Assembly (NCBI RefSeq): GCF_016863635.1
Contig: NZ_BOPG01000063.1
Span: forward strand, 1-64,000
DNA length: 64,000 bases
Reading direction: 5' to 3'
From: Virgisporangium aurantiacum
GTDB taxonomy: Bacteria; Actinomycetota; Actinomycetes; Mycobacteriales; Micromonosporaceae
Shown: one piece after another, positions 50,812 through 62,900 of the stretch
Layout: the number at the start of each line of letters is the position of its first letter
Position numbering within the stretch: position 1 is the first letter of the stretch
Notes under the pieces: model-generated
Databases searched by the model: none
Seen by the model: only the letters and a program-made list of their open reading frames with translations
Told to the model about the DNA's origin: nothing
Translations under genes and position numbers: made by a program

Positions 50812-52467
50812 TTGAAGGCGGACATCATCGTCGTCGGGGCCGGACTGGCCGGCCTGGTCGCGGCGGCCGAGGCGGCCGACGCCGGCCGGAGCGTGCTGCT
50901 GCTCGACCAGGAGGGCGCGCAGAGTCTCGGCGGCCAGGCCTTCTGGAGTCTCGGCGGCCTCTTCCTCGTCGACAGCCCCGAGCAACGGCGCATGGGCGTC
51001 AAGGACTCCCTCGACCTGGCCCGCCAGGACTGGTTCGGCAGCGCCGCCTTCGACCGGCCGGAGGACCACTGGCCCCGCGCCTGGGCCGAGGCGTACCTGC
51101 AGTTCGCGGCCGGCGAGAAGCGGTCGTGGCTGCGCGGGCAGGGGCATCGGCTGTTCCCGGTGGTCGGGTGGGCCGAGCGGGGTGACGGCACCGCCGGCGG
51201 GCACGGCAACTCGGTGCCGCGGTTCCACATCACGTGGGGCACCGGCCCAGGCGTGGTGGCGCCGTTCGAGCGCCGGGTGAAGGCGCACGCCGAGGCGGGC
51301 CGGCTGAGCTTCGCGTTCCGCCACCGCGTCGACGGGCTGATCACCGAGGGGTCCGCGGTGGTCGGGGTCCGCGGGAGCGTCCTGGAGGAGAGCACGGTCG
51401 ATCGGGGACGCGCGAGCAGCCGCACGGTCGTCGGCGAGTTCGAGGCGCGCGGGCAGGCGGTGATCGTCACCAGCGGAGGCATCGGCGGCGACCACGACCT
51501 GGTCCGCAAGGCCTGGCCGGCGCGGCTCGGCGCGCCGCCGAAGCGGATGGTGGCGGGCGTGCCCGCCCACGTCGACGGGCGCATGCTGGGCATCTCGCAG
51601 GCGGCGGGCGCGAACGTCATCAACCCCGACCGGATGTGGCACTACGTCGAGGGCCTGCGGAACTGGGACCCGATCTGGGACAACCACGGCATCCGCATCC
51701 TGCCCGGGCCGTCGTCGCTGTGGCTCGACGCCACCGGCCGGCGGCTGCCCGCGCCGTGCTTTCCCGGGTTCGACACCCTCGGCACGCTGCGGCACCTGCG
51801 GCAGACCGGCTACGACTACTCCTGGTTCGTCCTCACCCAGAAGATCATCGAGAAGGAGTTCGCGCTCTCCGGGTCCGAGCAGAACCCCGACCTCACCGGC
51901 AAGGACGTGCGGCTGCTGCTGTCGCGGGTCCGGGGCGGTGCGCCGGGGCCGGTCGAGGCGTTCAAGCGGCACGGCGAGGATTTCGTGGTCGCCGTCACCG
52001 TCGAGGAACTGGTCGCCGGGATGAACAAGATCGCCGACCCGGACGTCCCCGCCCTGGAGGCCGACGCGCTGCGCGCCGTGATGACCGAGCGCGACCGGCA
52101 GCTGGCGAACACGTTCAGCAAGGACCTGCAGATCATGGCGATCCGGTCGGCCCGGACGTACCGCGGCGACAAGCTGGTGCGCGTCGCCCCGCCGCACCGG
52201 CTGCTGGACCCGAAGGCCGGGCCGCTGATCGCCGTGCGCCTCAACATCCTGTCCCGCAAGACCCTCGGCGGCCTGGAGACCGACCTCGACGGGCGCTGCC
52301 TGGTTCCCGGCGGTGCGGCGATACCCGGCCTGTACGCGGCCGGCGAGGTCGCCGGGTTCGGCGGCGGCGGGATGATGGGCTACAACGCGCTGGAGGGGAC
52401 GTTCCTCGGCGGCTGCCTGTTCTCCGGACGCGTGGCCGGCAGGGCCGCCGCGAAGGCGGTCTCATGA
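50812..52467 (+). CDS. FAD-binding dehydrogenase, 551 aa
   Basis: FAD-dependent dehydrogenase of the fumarate reductase/KstD-like group: DIIVVGAGLAGLVAAAEAADAG, SLGGQAFWSLGGLFLVDSPEQRRMG, VIVTSGGIGGDHDLVRKAW, and C-terminal GLYAAGEVAGFGGGGMMGYNALEGTFLGGCLFSGRVAGR. Substrate (steroid, quinate-like or other) unknown. TTG start after a strong AGGAGAAGGAGG ribosome site. Coupled by ATGA overlap to the SDR gene. Confidence 0.92.
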   Translation: MKADIIVVGAGLAGLVAAAEAADAGRSVLLLDQEGAQSLGGQAFWSLGGLFLVDSPEQRRMGVKDSLDLARQDWFGSAAFDRPEDHWPRAWAEAYLQFAAGEKRSWLRGQGHRLFPVVGWAERGDGTAGGHGNSVPRFHITWGTGPGVVAPFERRVKAHAEAGRLSFAFRHRVDGLITEGSAVVGVRGSVLEESTVDRGRASSRTVVGEFEARGQAVIVTSGGIGGDHDLVRKAWPARLGAPPKRMVAGVPAHVDGRMLGISQAAGANVINPDRMWHYVEGLRNWDPIWDNHGIRILPGPSSLWLDATGRRLPAPCFPGFDTLGTLRHLRQTGYDYSWFVLTQKIIEKEFALSGSEQNPDLTGKDVRLLLSRVRGGAPGPVEAFKRHGEDFVVAVTVEELVAGMNKIADPDVPALEADALRAVMTERDRQLANTFSKDLQIMAIRSARTYRGDKLVRVAPPHRLLDPKAGPLIAVRLNILSRKTLGGLETDLDGRCLVPGGAAIPGLYAAGEVAGFGGGGMMGYNALEGTFLGGCLFSGRVAGRAAAKAVS

Positions 52468-53273
52468 TGCGCACCGCGCTGGTGACCGGCGCGTCGTCCG
52501 GCATCGGTCACGCCACGGCGGTCGCGCTGGTCGCCGGCGGTTTCCGGGTCATCGGCACCAGCCGCGACCCCGACGCCATCCCTGCCTCGGCCCTGATCCC
52601 GGACGTCGAGTACCGGGCGCTCGACCTGCTCGACCCGCCCGCCGTCGACGCGTTCGCCGCCGGCCTCGGCGACGTCGACGTGCTGGTGAACAACGCCGGC
52701 GAAAGCCAGTCCGGGCCGCTGGAGGAGCTGCCCGGCGACGTCATCGAACGGCTCTTCCGGCTCAACGTGTTCGCCCCCGTGCGCCTCACCCAACTGCTGC
52801 TGCCGGGGATGCGGGCGCGCGGGTACGGTCGCGTCGTCATGGTCGGCTCGATGCTGGCCAGTTTCCCGCTCGCGTACCGGTCCTCGTACGTGGCCGCGAA
52901 GGCCGCCCTCAAGGGCTTCGCCACCGCCGCCCGCGGCGAGGTCGCCCCGTTCGGCGTGTGGATCACGACGGTGGAGCCCGGTGCGATCAACACCGGCATC
53001 AGCGAACGCCGCACCACCTACATCGCCGACGACTCCCCGCACCGCCAGCGGTTCCGGACCATGCTCGACGCGCTCGACCGCAACGCGTCCACCGGCACGC
53101 CGCCCGAACGGGTGGCCGCGACCATCGTGGCGGCGGTGCGGTCACCGCGTCCGAAACCCCTGTACGCGGTCGGCAGCCGGGCCCCGCTGGTCTTCGCCCT
53201 GCGCCGCCTGGTCCCGCGGACCGTCGCCGAGTCGGTGACGGCCCGGTCACACGGCCTCCGCATTCGCGATTGA
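52464..53273 (+). CDS. Short-chain dehydrogenase/reductase, 269 aa
   Basis: Classical SDR: TGASSGIGHATAVAL (nucleotide binding), VDVLVNNAGES (NNAG), VMVGSMLAS (Ser) and SSYVAAKAALKG (Tyr-x3-Lys). No membrane helix. It probably forms a redox pathway with the FAD dehydrogenase it overlaps. Confidence 0.93.
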   Translation: MMRTALVTGASSGIGHATAVALVAGGFRVIGTSRDPDAIPASALIPDVEYRALDLLDPPAVDAFAAGLGDVDVLVNNAGESQSGPLEELPGDVIERLFRLNVFAPVRLTQLLLPGMRARGYGRVVMVGSMLASFPLAYRSSYVAAKAALKGFATAARGEVAPFGVWITTVEPGAINTGISERRTTYIADDSPHRQRFRTMLDALDRNASTGTPPERVAATIVAAVRSPRPKPLYAVGSRAPLVFALRRLVPRTVAESVTARSHGLRIRD

Positions 53274-53303
53274 TACCGATCTATGTAGGATGAGTATCCG
53301 ATC

Positions 53304-54314
53304 ATGGGGGAGGTACTCGTCGTGAAGGGACGGATCCTGTCGGCGGCCGTGGCAGCGGCCGTGGCGGTCACCGCGGGCGTCATGGCATTCACCACCAGCA
53401 CCACCACCGCTTCCGCTTCCGCCGGGGCCGCGCCGGCGTCGGGGTTGCCGTGGTCGGACGGCGGCTACTTCGAGCACGACCCGGCGCAGGCCGACGCGTT
53501 CGCCGCGTGGCGCGGGCGTCCGGTCGACAACATCCTGGCGTTCACCGCCCGGGAGAGCTGGGCGGCGCAGCTGAACGACTGGTGGGCCGGCTCGGTGCCG
53601 GCGAGCTTCGACCCGGCGCGCGACGACTTCATCCTCGCCGTTCCACTGTGGACGGGTTCGGGTCACGACACCGGCGACCCGGGGACCGACGACCAGTGGC
53701 GCGAGCTGGCCGGGAAGATCGCCGCCGTCGACCCCGACGGGTACGTGCGCCTGGGCTGGGAGATGAACTGCTGCTTCTCGTTCGCCACGAACGCGGCCAC
53801 GTGGCGGGCCCAGTACACGCGGGCGGCGACGCTGATCCGGCAGGCGGCGCCGGGCCTGCGGTTGGTGTTCAACCCCAACGAAGGCACGACCTCCGCGCCG
53901 GCCACGGTGGCCGACCCGTCGACGCTGTTCGTCGACGGGCTGGTCGACGTCGTGGCGATCGACGCCTACGACTGGTACCCGGCGTACACCACCACCGCGA
54001 ACGCCGACCAGCACTTCACCAAGCGCCACGGCTGGAACTGGTGGTACGCGTTCGCCCGGTCGAAGGGCCTGCCGTTCGCGCTCGGCGAGTTCAGCGTCGC
54101 CACCGGCTCACCGGCGTCGGGCGGTGACAACCCGAGCTACTTCACGCACGTCTACGCCTGGCTGGCCGCGCGGGCGGCCGAGAACCCGGGTTCGATCGCG
54201 TTCGTGTCGCTGTTCAACGAGACGGCCGGGTACTGCCAATGCAACGTCTTCCCGCCCACGCCCAACCCGAACGCCGCGGCCCGGTACCGCTCGCTGATCC
54301 AGTCAGGTGGGTGA
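53304..54314 (+). CDS. Secreted GH26-like glycoside hydrolase, 336 aa
   Basis: N-terminal signal peptide (Ala/Val core to ~residue 40), then a TIM-barrel-like domain with VRLGWEMNCC (acid/base Glu after a Gly-Trp) and FALGEFSVATG (nucleophile Glu), as in GH26-type mannanases, plus LRLVFNPNEGTTS and VVAIDAYDWYP. The C-terminus has the Cys pair CQCN. Probably acts on beta-mannan or xyloglucan-like plant polymer. Convergent 12-bp overlap with the TetR gene. Confidence 0.82.
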   Translation: MGEVLVVKGRILSAAVAAAVAVTAGVMAFTTSTTTASASAGAAPASGLPWSDGGYFEHDPAQADAFAAWRGRPVDNILAFTARESWAAQLNDWWAGSVPASFDPARDDFILAVPLWTGSGHDTGDPGTDDQWRELAGKIAAVDPDGYVRLGWEMNCCFSFATNAATWRAQYTRAATLIRQAAPGLRLVFNPNEGTTSAPATVADPSTLFVDGLVDVVAIDAYDWYPAYTTTANADQHFTKRHGWNWWYAFARSKGLPFALGEFSVATGSPASGGDNPSYFTHVYAWLAARAAENPGSIAFVSLFNETAGYCQCNVFPPTPNPNAAARYRSLIQSGG

Positions 54315-54836
54315 GAGGCCGGACAGGACGATGTCGATGGCGCGGTCGAGGGTCTCGCGGTCGGTGGTCATCGTCACCGATGCCTGGGACAGGCCGCGGA
54401 TCAGCAGGTAGACCTCCTCGATCGTCACCGACGGGCGGACCGCGCCGCTGTCCTGCGCGCGTCGCAGGATCTCCGCCGCCGTGGCCTTCAACCGGTTGGC
54501 CGCCGCGATCGCGTTCTCCCGCTCGGTGAGCAGGGAGGCCAGCGTCAGCTTCGTGGCGCCGGTCTCGATCATCACCCGCACCAGGGTGTTCCACGCTTCG
54601 CCGGGGTCGGCGTGGTCGGCGAGGGCGCGGGCGTGGCCGGCCACCTGGTCGAAGTGACGCAGGAGCGCGGCCTCGATCAGCGCCTCCTTCGTCGGGAAGT
54701 GGCGGAAGACGGTCGCGATGCCGACGCCGGCGCGCCGGGCGACGTCCTCCGTGGACCCAGCCGCACCGTGGTCGCCGAAGACCACCTCCGCCGCGGCGAG
54801 GATCCGTTCCCGGTTCTCCCGCGCGTCCTGCCGCAT
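54303..54836 (-). CDS. TetR/AcrR-family repressor, 177 aa
   Basis: N-terminal TetR helix-turn-helix: RERILAAAEVVFGDHGAAGSTEDVARRAGVGIATVFRHFPTKEALIEAAL. The C-terminal ligand domain (SSDB-like: EILRRAQDSGAVRPSVTIEEVYLLIRGL) is typical. It lies divergently from the SnoaL-like gene; two tandem palindromes in the intergenic region are its probable operators. Confidence 0.93.
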   Translation of the reverse strand: MRQDARENRERILAAAEVVFGDHGAAGSTEDVARRAGVGIATVFRHFPTKEALIEAALLRHFDQVAGHARALADHADPGEAWNTLVRVMIETGATKLTLASLLTERENAIAAANRLKATAAEILRRAQDSGAVRPSVTIEEVYLLIRGLSQASVTMTTDRETLDRAIDIVLSGLSPT

Positions 54837-54850
54837 CCGGTCACTTTAAC

Positions 54851-54892
54851 CGAAGTCCCGACTTCGTTTACACTTCCGGAGTCCAGACTTCG
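54851..54892. promoter_or_regulatory. Two tandem TetR operators
   Basis: Perfect palindrome CGAAGTC-cc-GACTTCG (54851-54866) and near-perfect CGGAGTC-ca-GACTTCG (54877-54892) with centres 26 bp apart. Both are in the 72-bp gap between the TetR gene and its divergent target. Confidence 0.85.
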
Positions 54893-54908
54893 TTTCGAGG
54901 GGGTACCC

Positions 54909-55367
54909 ATGTCACGGAAGCCAGCGGACGTCGTGCGCGCCGTCGCCGCCGGGGTCAGCAACCTGGTCGCCGGCCGGCTCACCGCGGAACAGACCGAAGC
55001 CCAGCTCGACGACCTCGCCGCCCTGTACGCCGAACACACCGACGTCCGCCACCCGTTCGCCCCGCTGGGCGACACTCCCCTGCGCACCCGCGCCGAGCTA
55101 CGTCGCCACTTCGCCGGCGCACCGCGGGGCCTCGACCGCTTCGAGCCGGTGGGCAGCGTCCACGAAACGTCGGACCCGGAGGTGGTCGTGTTCGAGTTCG
55201 ACTACGAGGGCTCGGCCGGCGGCCGCCCGTTCACGATCCCGTGCGTCTTCGTCGTCCGCGTCCGCGACGGCGTCATCGTCGAGTCCCGCGACTACACCGA
55301 CCACGTGGCCGCGGCCCGCGCCTTGGGCGCGCTCGGCACCCTGGCCACCGCCCTGACGGCCGGATGA
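54909..55367 (+). CDS. SnoaL-like / NTF2-fold protein, 152 aa
   Basis: SnoaL-like fold: LAALYAEHTDVRHPFAPLGDTPLRTRAELRRHFAG and VVVFEFDYEGSAGGRPFTIPCVFVVRVRDGVIVESRDYTDH are the standard blocks of cyclase or enzyme-like NTF2 proteins. It is the first gene controlled by the divergent TetR. ATG 54909. Its stop overlaps the next gene (ATGA). Confidence 0.88.
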   Translation: MSRKPADVVRAVAAGVSNLVAGRLTAEQTEAQLDDLAALYAEHTDVRHPFAPLGDTPLRTRAELRRHFAGAPRGLDRFEPVGSVHETSDPEVVVFEFDYEGSAGGRPFTIPCVFVVRVRDGVIVESRDYTDHVAAARALGALGTLATALTAG

Positions 55368-56617
55368 ACAAGGAGTATCCGGAGGAGCTGAGGCGCGTCC
55401 TCGGTGTGCGGTACTGGACGCTCTGCGTGCTGGAACCCGAGCGGCACGGGTTCGACCTTCCGCAGTTGCTGTGGGCGAACGAGCCGTACGACGCGGCGGG
55501 GGTCGAACGGGAACTGGTCGACCGCGGCTGGCGCGACGTCAGCGTCCGCTCGGGGTCGCGGGAAGGGGCCTGGGTGGCACGGGTCGGCGGCGACCCGCCG
55601 GACGGGGACAGATGGGTCGGTTTCCTCCACGGCCAACGGGTCAACGTGGCCCGGTGGCCGCAGCAGAGTCCGTACCTGATTCTCCACAGCGAACGGGACC
55701 GGGGCTGGCGGGCGTCCGCGGCCAACGCGGCGCTCTACGACAAGTACGACTGTCCGCTGCCCGGGCGCATCGGGCTGACGCCGCACCAGGCGGCCCTGCT
55801 GGCGCGCGCCCAGGGGCGTCCGCTGCCCACCGACGCCGAGGTCGCCGCCGCCCTGAAGGCCCAGAGCGACCTGCAGCAGGCGTTCTCGGCCCGGCGGGAC
55901 CGGTTCTACGCCGCGCGCACCGCTCGGTTCGCCGCCGAGACGGCCGGCCTGCGCGCCGAGGCGGAGCGGCTGGCCGCGGTTCCGCCGGCCCTCCAACGCG
56001 AGCGGACGCTCGCCACACCGCCGCCGGTGCCGGTGCGGCTGGGCGAGTCGTTCCCGTTGGTGCGGTTCCTGGTCGGGCTCGCCCACGACGGTCCGACGCG
56101 GACCCGGTCGCGCCGCGCCTACCGCATGCGGTGCAACCGGCTCGATCTCACCGTCGCCGACGGTGTGACGCTGGATCTCACGCTGGAGGTGGCGATGCTC
56201 GGCGGCCCGTTCTGGGGACGGATCGCCACCCCGTACGTCCCGGCGGAGGCCGACCTCGTCGGGGATCCGGCCTTCCCGGCGCTGAAGCCCCCGTCGCCGC
56301 CGCACACGTGCCTGTCGTCCGAGGTGTTCCCGGCGTCGCCGCTGCACCTGACGATCCGGGGCGAGGTGGACCCGGCGACGGTGCCCGAACCGTGGCGGCC
56401 GCTCGGCATCGTGCTGACGTTCCCCGGCGGGCCCGAGTACGTCACCGTGCCGCTCGTCGCCACCGCGGTGAACCCCGCCTGGCACACCGCGCGCCGCTAC
56501 GACCCGAAGAAGGGCGCCGTCGGAGCCGAGGTGAACCTGTTCGTGCCCGACGACATCAACCTGCTCAAGCCCGTGCGGGCGCGCCTGGTCCACGCCCCCG
56601 CACACCGCCGGGACTGA
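55364..56617 (+). CDS. Hypothetical protein, 417 aa, in the TetR-controlled operon
   Basis: I do not recognise a family. N-terminal domain of 120 residues (EYPEELRRVLGVRYWTLCVLEPERHGF, ELVDRGWRDVSVR), a middle with a coiled coil rich in Glu/Arg/Ala (FAAETAGLRAEAERLAAVPPALQRERT), and a beta-rich C-terminus (LDLTVADGVTLDLTLEVAMLGG, LTFPGGPEYVTVPLV). No signal peptide, membrane helix or catalytic motif. Co-translated with the SnoaL-like gene, so it is induced with it. Confidence 0.75.
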   Translation: MNKEYPEELRRVLGVRYWTLCVLEPERHGFDLPQLLWANEPYDAAGVERELVDRGWRDVSVRSGSREGAWVARVGGDPPDGDRWVGFLHGQRVNVARWPQQSPYLILHSERDRGWRASAANAALYDKYDCPLPGRIGLTPHQAALLARAQGRPLPTDAEVAAALKAQSDLQQAFSARRDRFYAARTARFAAETAGLRAEAERLAAVPPALQRERTLATPPPVPVRLGESFPLVRFLVGLAHDGPTRTRSRRAYRMRCNRLDLTVADGVTLDLTLEVAMLGGPFWGRIATPYVPAEADLVGDPAFPALKPPSPPHTCLSSEVFPASPLHLTIRGEVDPATVPEPWRPLGIVLTFPGGPEYVTVPLVATAVNPAWHTARRYDPKKGAVGAEVNLFVPDDINLLKPVRARLVHAPAHRRD

Positions 56618-56628
56618 GCCGGCCGGGA

Positions 56629-59715
<3,087 letters not shown>

Positions 59716-59726
59716 CGGGTCCTCCG

Positions 59727-59890
59727 TCGGCGTCACCAACAGAGGGACGAGGCCGCAACCCCGCGGTACCACCCTCCTTGACCGCGCTCATCGCGCGGCC
59801 CTCTCATCGCCTGCGGGTCGGTTCTACTCGGCCGGGAGGCCTTTCTTCCGACGGCTCCGGGGTGATTGCCCCATCAACGCCCTTTCCGCG
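59727..59890 (-). promoter_or_regulatory. T-box riboswitch (isoleucine) for ileS
   Basis: On the minus strand the leader contains the T-box consensus AGGGTGGTACCGCGG (59775-59761) preceded by a GC stem (CCGCGC-gatga-GCGCGG). Upstream is a short specifier hairpin GGGG-CAATCA-CCCC whose loop shows ATC (59866-59864), an isoleucine codon matched to the downstream ileS. The short stem I matches the ultrashort actinobacterial ileS T-boxes, which act on translation. Sequestering of the GGAGG start site is the likely mechanism. Confidence 0.9.
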
Positions 59891-59929
59891 GACACAGCGT
59901 ACAAGCGGCCCCCCGCCCGAGAAACGGAT

Positions 59930-62900
59930 TTACGGCTCGCGCCACTCTGCGGCGACCCGGTCGACGTCGAGGCCCACCGTCCACAGGTCTTCCGGGTCGT
60001 CGGGCATGAGTAGCGGGCGCAGCCACCGTTCGGCCTTGTAGCCACGGGCGGCCCGCTCCCCCGTCGCCGGGTCGACGAACAGGTCGAGGATCCCCCGCGG
60101 GACGAGCTCCGAGCCGTCGATCGAATACGGCCAGCCGTAGCAGCCCGCGGCGACCTCGGCCACCGTCAGGCCGGTGCGGGCGGCCAGTTCGCGGACGGCG
60201 GCCGGCTCGACGATCACCGGGCCACGCTCGGCCAGCAGGCGCGCGAACGCGACCGCCCGGTCCGTCCCGCCCCAGCCCTGCGGGACGGGCGCGTTCTTCA
60301 GCGTCCAGCCGGGGAACTCGAAGGACTCGAAGACGCCGTCCGGCGCGTACTCGACGACCTCGGCGCCGTAGCTCTTGTGCGGGTGGAAGCTGACGATCAC
60401 CATGACGCCCGTCGGCGTGCGCCACAGTTCGCCGACGGGCTGGGACTGGCCGGTCTTCGGCGAGTAGCTCAGCCTCCGCAGCCGTCCGCGCCCGTCGCCC
60501 CAGGCGGTGGCGGACCAGGCCAGGATCCGGTCGACGAGGCGTCCGCGCTCGGTCTCCAGCGTCCACGGCCACGCCGCCTCGATCGCCGCGCTGCCGAGGC
60601 CGCCGAACCGCAGCATCGCCACACCCCCGCCGTCCGGAACGGGGACCTTCCCGAGCGGGAACATCCCGCGCGGACCGTCGTCGTTCGCGGCGGCGGTCTG
60701 AAGGGTCTCGGTGATCGTCCGCAGCGTCACCACGTCGGCGGTGGCGCGGCCCGATCGGAGGCCCGATCCGGTACGCAGCAACGGGGGCAGCGCCGCCGGG
60801 CGGTCGAGGCGGAGCGCGTCGCGGAGGCGGACCACGTCGGTCAGCGTGGTGGCCGCGACCCGGGCCAGGGATTCGACGCCCTCGCGCAGGCGCGGATCGG
60901 TGACGGCCGGCAGGATCCGGGTGAGCGCCTCCGTCAGGAACGTGGGCCCGCGCAGGGCGGCGTCGACGAGGTCGGTGACCGCCTCGCGGGTGATCGCCCG
61001 CAACGCCGCCGAGCCGTCGGGGTCGGTCGGTTCGAGCCGGGACCACCACCCGGGCGGCGGAAGCACCGCGCCGGCCGGCTGGGTGGGTGCGAACGGCAGC
61101 CGGGCGGTGATCCGCCCGTCGGGCGTGCTGAGCCAGAGCTGGCCGGCGCTGATCCGCACCAGCCCGGCCCGGTCGGCGCCCGGGAACGTCACCGCACCCG
61201 CCACCGGTGCCTCGGGCCACCGGGTGACGGTGTCGGCGTCGACGCTCATCAGGCCCACGCCGCTGCCGCCGTTCCCGCCGTTCCCGCCGAGCCGGAACGT
61301 CTGCCGGATCCCGGCGGAGTACCGCGAGACGTACCAGTGCGTGCCGTCGAACCACGGCTGCCCCGACTCCGGCGTCCCGTCGCGGTGGACCACCTCTCCG
61401 TTCGCGTGGTACGCGTCCATCCCGCCGCCGCGATGGGCGATCGTCAGGTGGTCGCGGTGCTGCACGACGCTCACCCAACCCGGAGCCGTGGGCATCCGGA
61501 GCTCCTCCGGGATGCCCCACCGCAGCGCGTGCAGCAACGCGTCGACGGGATCGGTGACGACCGGATCGGCGAACCGGTCGGGGTCGAGCGCGGCGATGCC
61601 GGCCTCGGCGAGCGGCACCAGCCGCGGCAACGCGATCTCCAGGCCCAGCAGGTCGTCGGCACCGGCCTCGGCGAGCCACCCGGTCACCGACTCGTCGAGC
61701 ACCTCGCGGATGACGGGCTGCCCCCAGGCCGCCCGCAGGACGGGCGGGTAGTCGACGTTGTTGTAGTAGTTCAACGTCCGCACGAACTGGTCGACGGCCT
61801 CCGCGACGTCGGTCGTGGCGTCGAACCTCGCGACCACGTCGTCGAAGTCGGTGACGCTGTGCCAGTTCCGGCCGAGGGGCTGCGGCCCCAGGCGGTTCTC
61901 GTTCCGCGTGCGGAACGCCAGCGGGTCGCGCCGCCGGAACTCCACGACCACCGGGTCGACCTCGACGTCGGACAGGCCCGGCCGAGGCGCGAACAGCCGC
62001 CCGCCCGCCTGGTCGGCGAGGGTGAGCAGGGTGCGGGACGCGGTGGCGCCGAGGCCGAAGAACCACGCCGCCGGCAGCCGTTTCCCGGCACCGCCGCGGG
62101 CGAGGACGTCGAGCCACACGTCCCGCTCCCCGCCGCCCCCCGGCGCCGGTGCGACCTCGACGAGCAGGTCCGTCCACTCGGCAGACGCCCGGCACAGCCG
62201 CACCAGCGCCGGCGACAGCATCCGCCAGACCGGCACGCCGGCCGCGCGCAGCAGCCCGGACCGCAGGAAGCGCTCGGCGATCCGGTCCTCCTCGTCGGAC
62301 TCGGCGACGCCGGCCGCGGCGGCCAGCGGCCGCAGGTCGTCGAGCAGCTGCGGGTACGGGATCGAACCGGCGTCGAGGAAGACGGCGGCCAGTTCCCAGC
62401 CCATCCGGTGGGCCGCCGCCGCGTCGGTGTGCAGACTCAACCGCTTGAGCCGGTCCTGGATCGCCGCCGGCGTCAGCAGCCCCCTCGGCGCGAACCGGAG
62501 GAAGCTACGGTGCGCCCGCTCGACCGCGTAGCCCTGGCCCAGCAACCACTCGTGCGCGTCTTCGACCTTGCGGGCCAGCGCGAAGAAGTGGGCGGCCTCG
62601 TCGGGGCGGCCGGCGTCGAGGAAGCGTTCGCAGGCGTGGTCGAGGTACGCCGGAACGTCGGCCACGGCGATCGCGCCGGCCCATCCGGCGACCCGCGCCC
62701 GCGTCCCGGCCGGGTCGGTCGCCGCCAGCACGATGTCATCGGCGAGGTCCGGCCAGGCGGCCGGGTCGGGCGTCTCGCCGGCCGGCCGTGGGTCGGCGGC
62801 GCCTGACGGCCGTTCGGGCGTCTCGCCGCTCGGCCAAGCCTCGGTCGCACCCGACGGCAGTTCGGGCGTCTCGCGGCCCGGCCGCGGTCCGGCGGAACCC

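Noticed and set aside
59716..59772. N-terminal extension of ileS in frame with a longer start
   Set aside because: It would translate the T-box consensus and the leader; the ATG at 59715 with GGAGG is the functional start.
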